DNA from: SIG710 sp045651985
Lineage (GTDB): Bacteria > Bacillota > Clostridia > Oscillospirales > CAG-272
DNA length: 11,501 nt
NCBI GenBank assembly: GCA_045651985.1
Contig: JAZRTK010000047.1
Span: forward strand, 1 to 11,501
Direction of reading: 5' to 3'
A model generated the notes under the pieces. The model was not told the origin of the DNA and did not search any database. It was given only the letters and a program-made list of their open reading frames with translations. Shown piece by piece: positions 11,422 through 11,501 of the stretch. The position numbers were made by a program, and so were the translations under genes. Positions within the stretch are counted from its first letter, which is position 1. The number at the start of each line of letters is the position of its first letter.

Positions 11422-11501
11422 TTATTCAGCCTTGGAAGACTTCTTCTTTGCGATGATAACAACAACTACAACGATAGCAACAACAACTACTGCCGCAACG
11501 A
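11422..11501 (-). CDS. C-terminal end of a membrane-anchored protein (partial)
   Basis: The only reading frame that runs off the right edge into a well-placed terminator encodes 25 residues: a Val/Ala/Ile-rich hydrophobic stretch of about 17 residues followed by AKKKSSKAE and TAA (11424-11422). A hydrophobic helix plus basic tail is typical of a C-terminal membrane anchor, with the tail facing the cytoplasm. The rest of the gene lies outside the window, so its identity is unknown. A surface or cell-envelope protein is possible, but no LPxTG motif falls within the visible part. Confidence 0.7.
   Translation of the reverse strand, partial: VAAVVVVAIVVVVVIIAKKKSSKAE

Overview
The window looks like chromosomal DNA of an endospore-forming, low-to-mid GC Gram-positive bacterium of the class Clostridia, perhaps an Oscillospirales-like gut lineage. 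That placement is inferred from the gene content (spoVG, the two dipicolinate synthase subunits, hslO, murC, AsnA-type asparagine synthetase), from near-consensus SigA promoters (TTGACA/TATAAT with 17-bp spacers), from AGGAG-type ribosome binding sites and from compact intrinsic terminators. I see no prophage, insertion sequence, CRISPR array or plasmid gene.

Layout, left to right. A tRNA-Val(TAC) on the minus strand is cut by the left edge and has its own perfect promoter. A minus-strand housekeeping operon follows, transcribed murC -> SAM methyltransferase -> hslO, with a 4-bp ATGA overlap and a 15-bp gap. A 317-bp divergent intergenic region separates murC from plus-strand spoVG and carries three TTCAC repeats at exact 10-bp spacing and a perfect inverted repeat in the murC leader. 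spoVG ends at a terminator shared with a converging minus-strand operon. That operon, transcribed from a TTGAAA/TATAAT promoter near 7100, holds a His/Cys-rich CobW-type GTPase, a second CobW-like GTPase fused to a YcgQ/DUF1980-like C-terminal domain, and a DagK-family lipid kinase.

Next comes a monocistronic minus-strand gene for a zinc-ribbon / PQQPYGA-repeat / multi-pass (Yip1-like) membrane protein. It is followed by the minus-strand pair dpaA-dpaB (spoVFA-spoVFB), which makes the spore-core compound dipicolinic acid; its leader is dense with inverted repeats. Plus-strand asnA is divergent from dpaA and has its own promoter and terminator. At the right edge lies the last 25 codons of a minus-strand gene encoding a C-terminal membrane anchor with a basic tail.

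Most genes are ordinary. The least ordinary part is the GTPase pair: one protein keeps the GCICC metal site and has a duplicated His/Cys metal-binding module, while its neighbour has lost the CxCC motif and replaced the usual CobW C-terminal domain with a DUF1980-like domain. I infer a metal (probably zinc) handling function, which the sequence alone does not prove.
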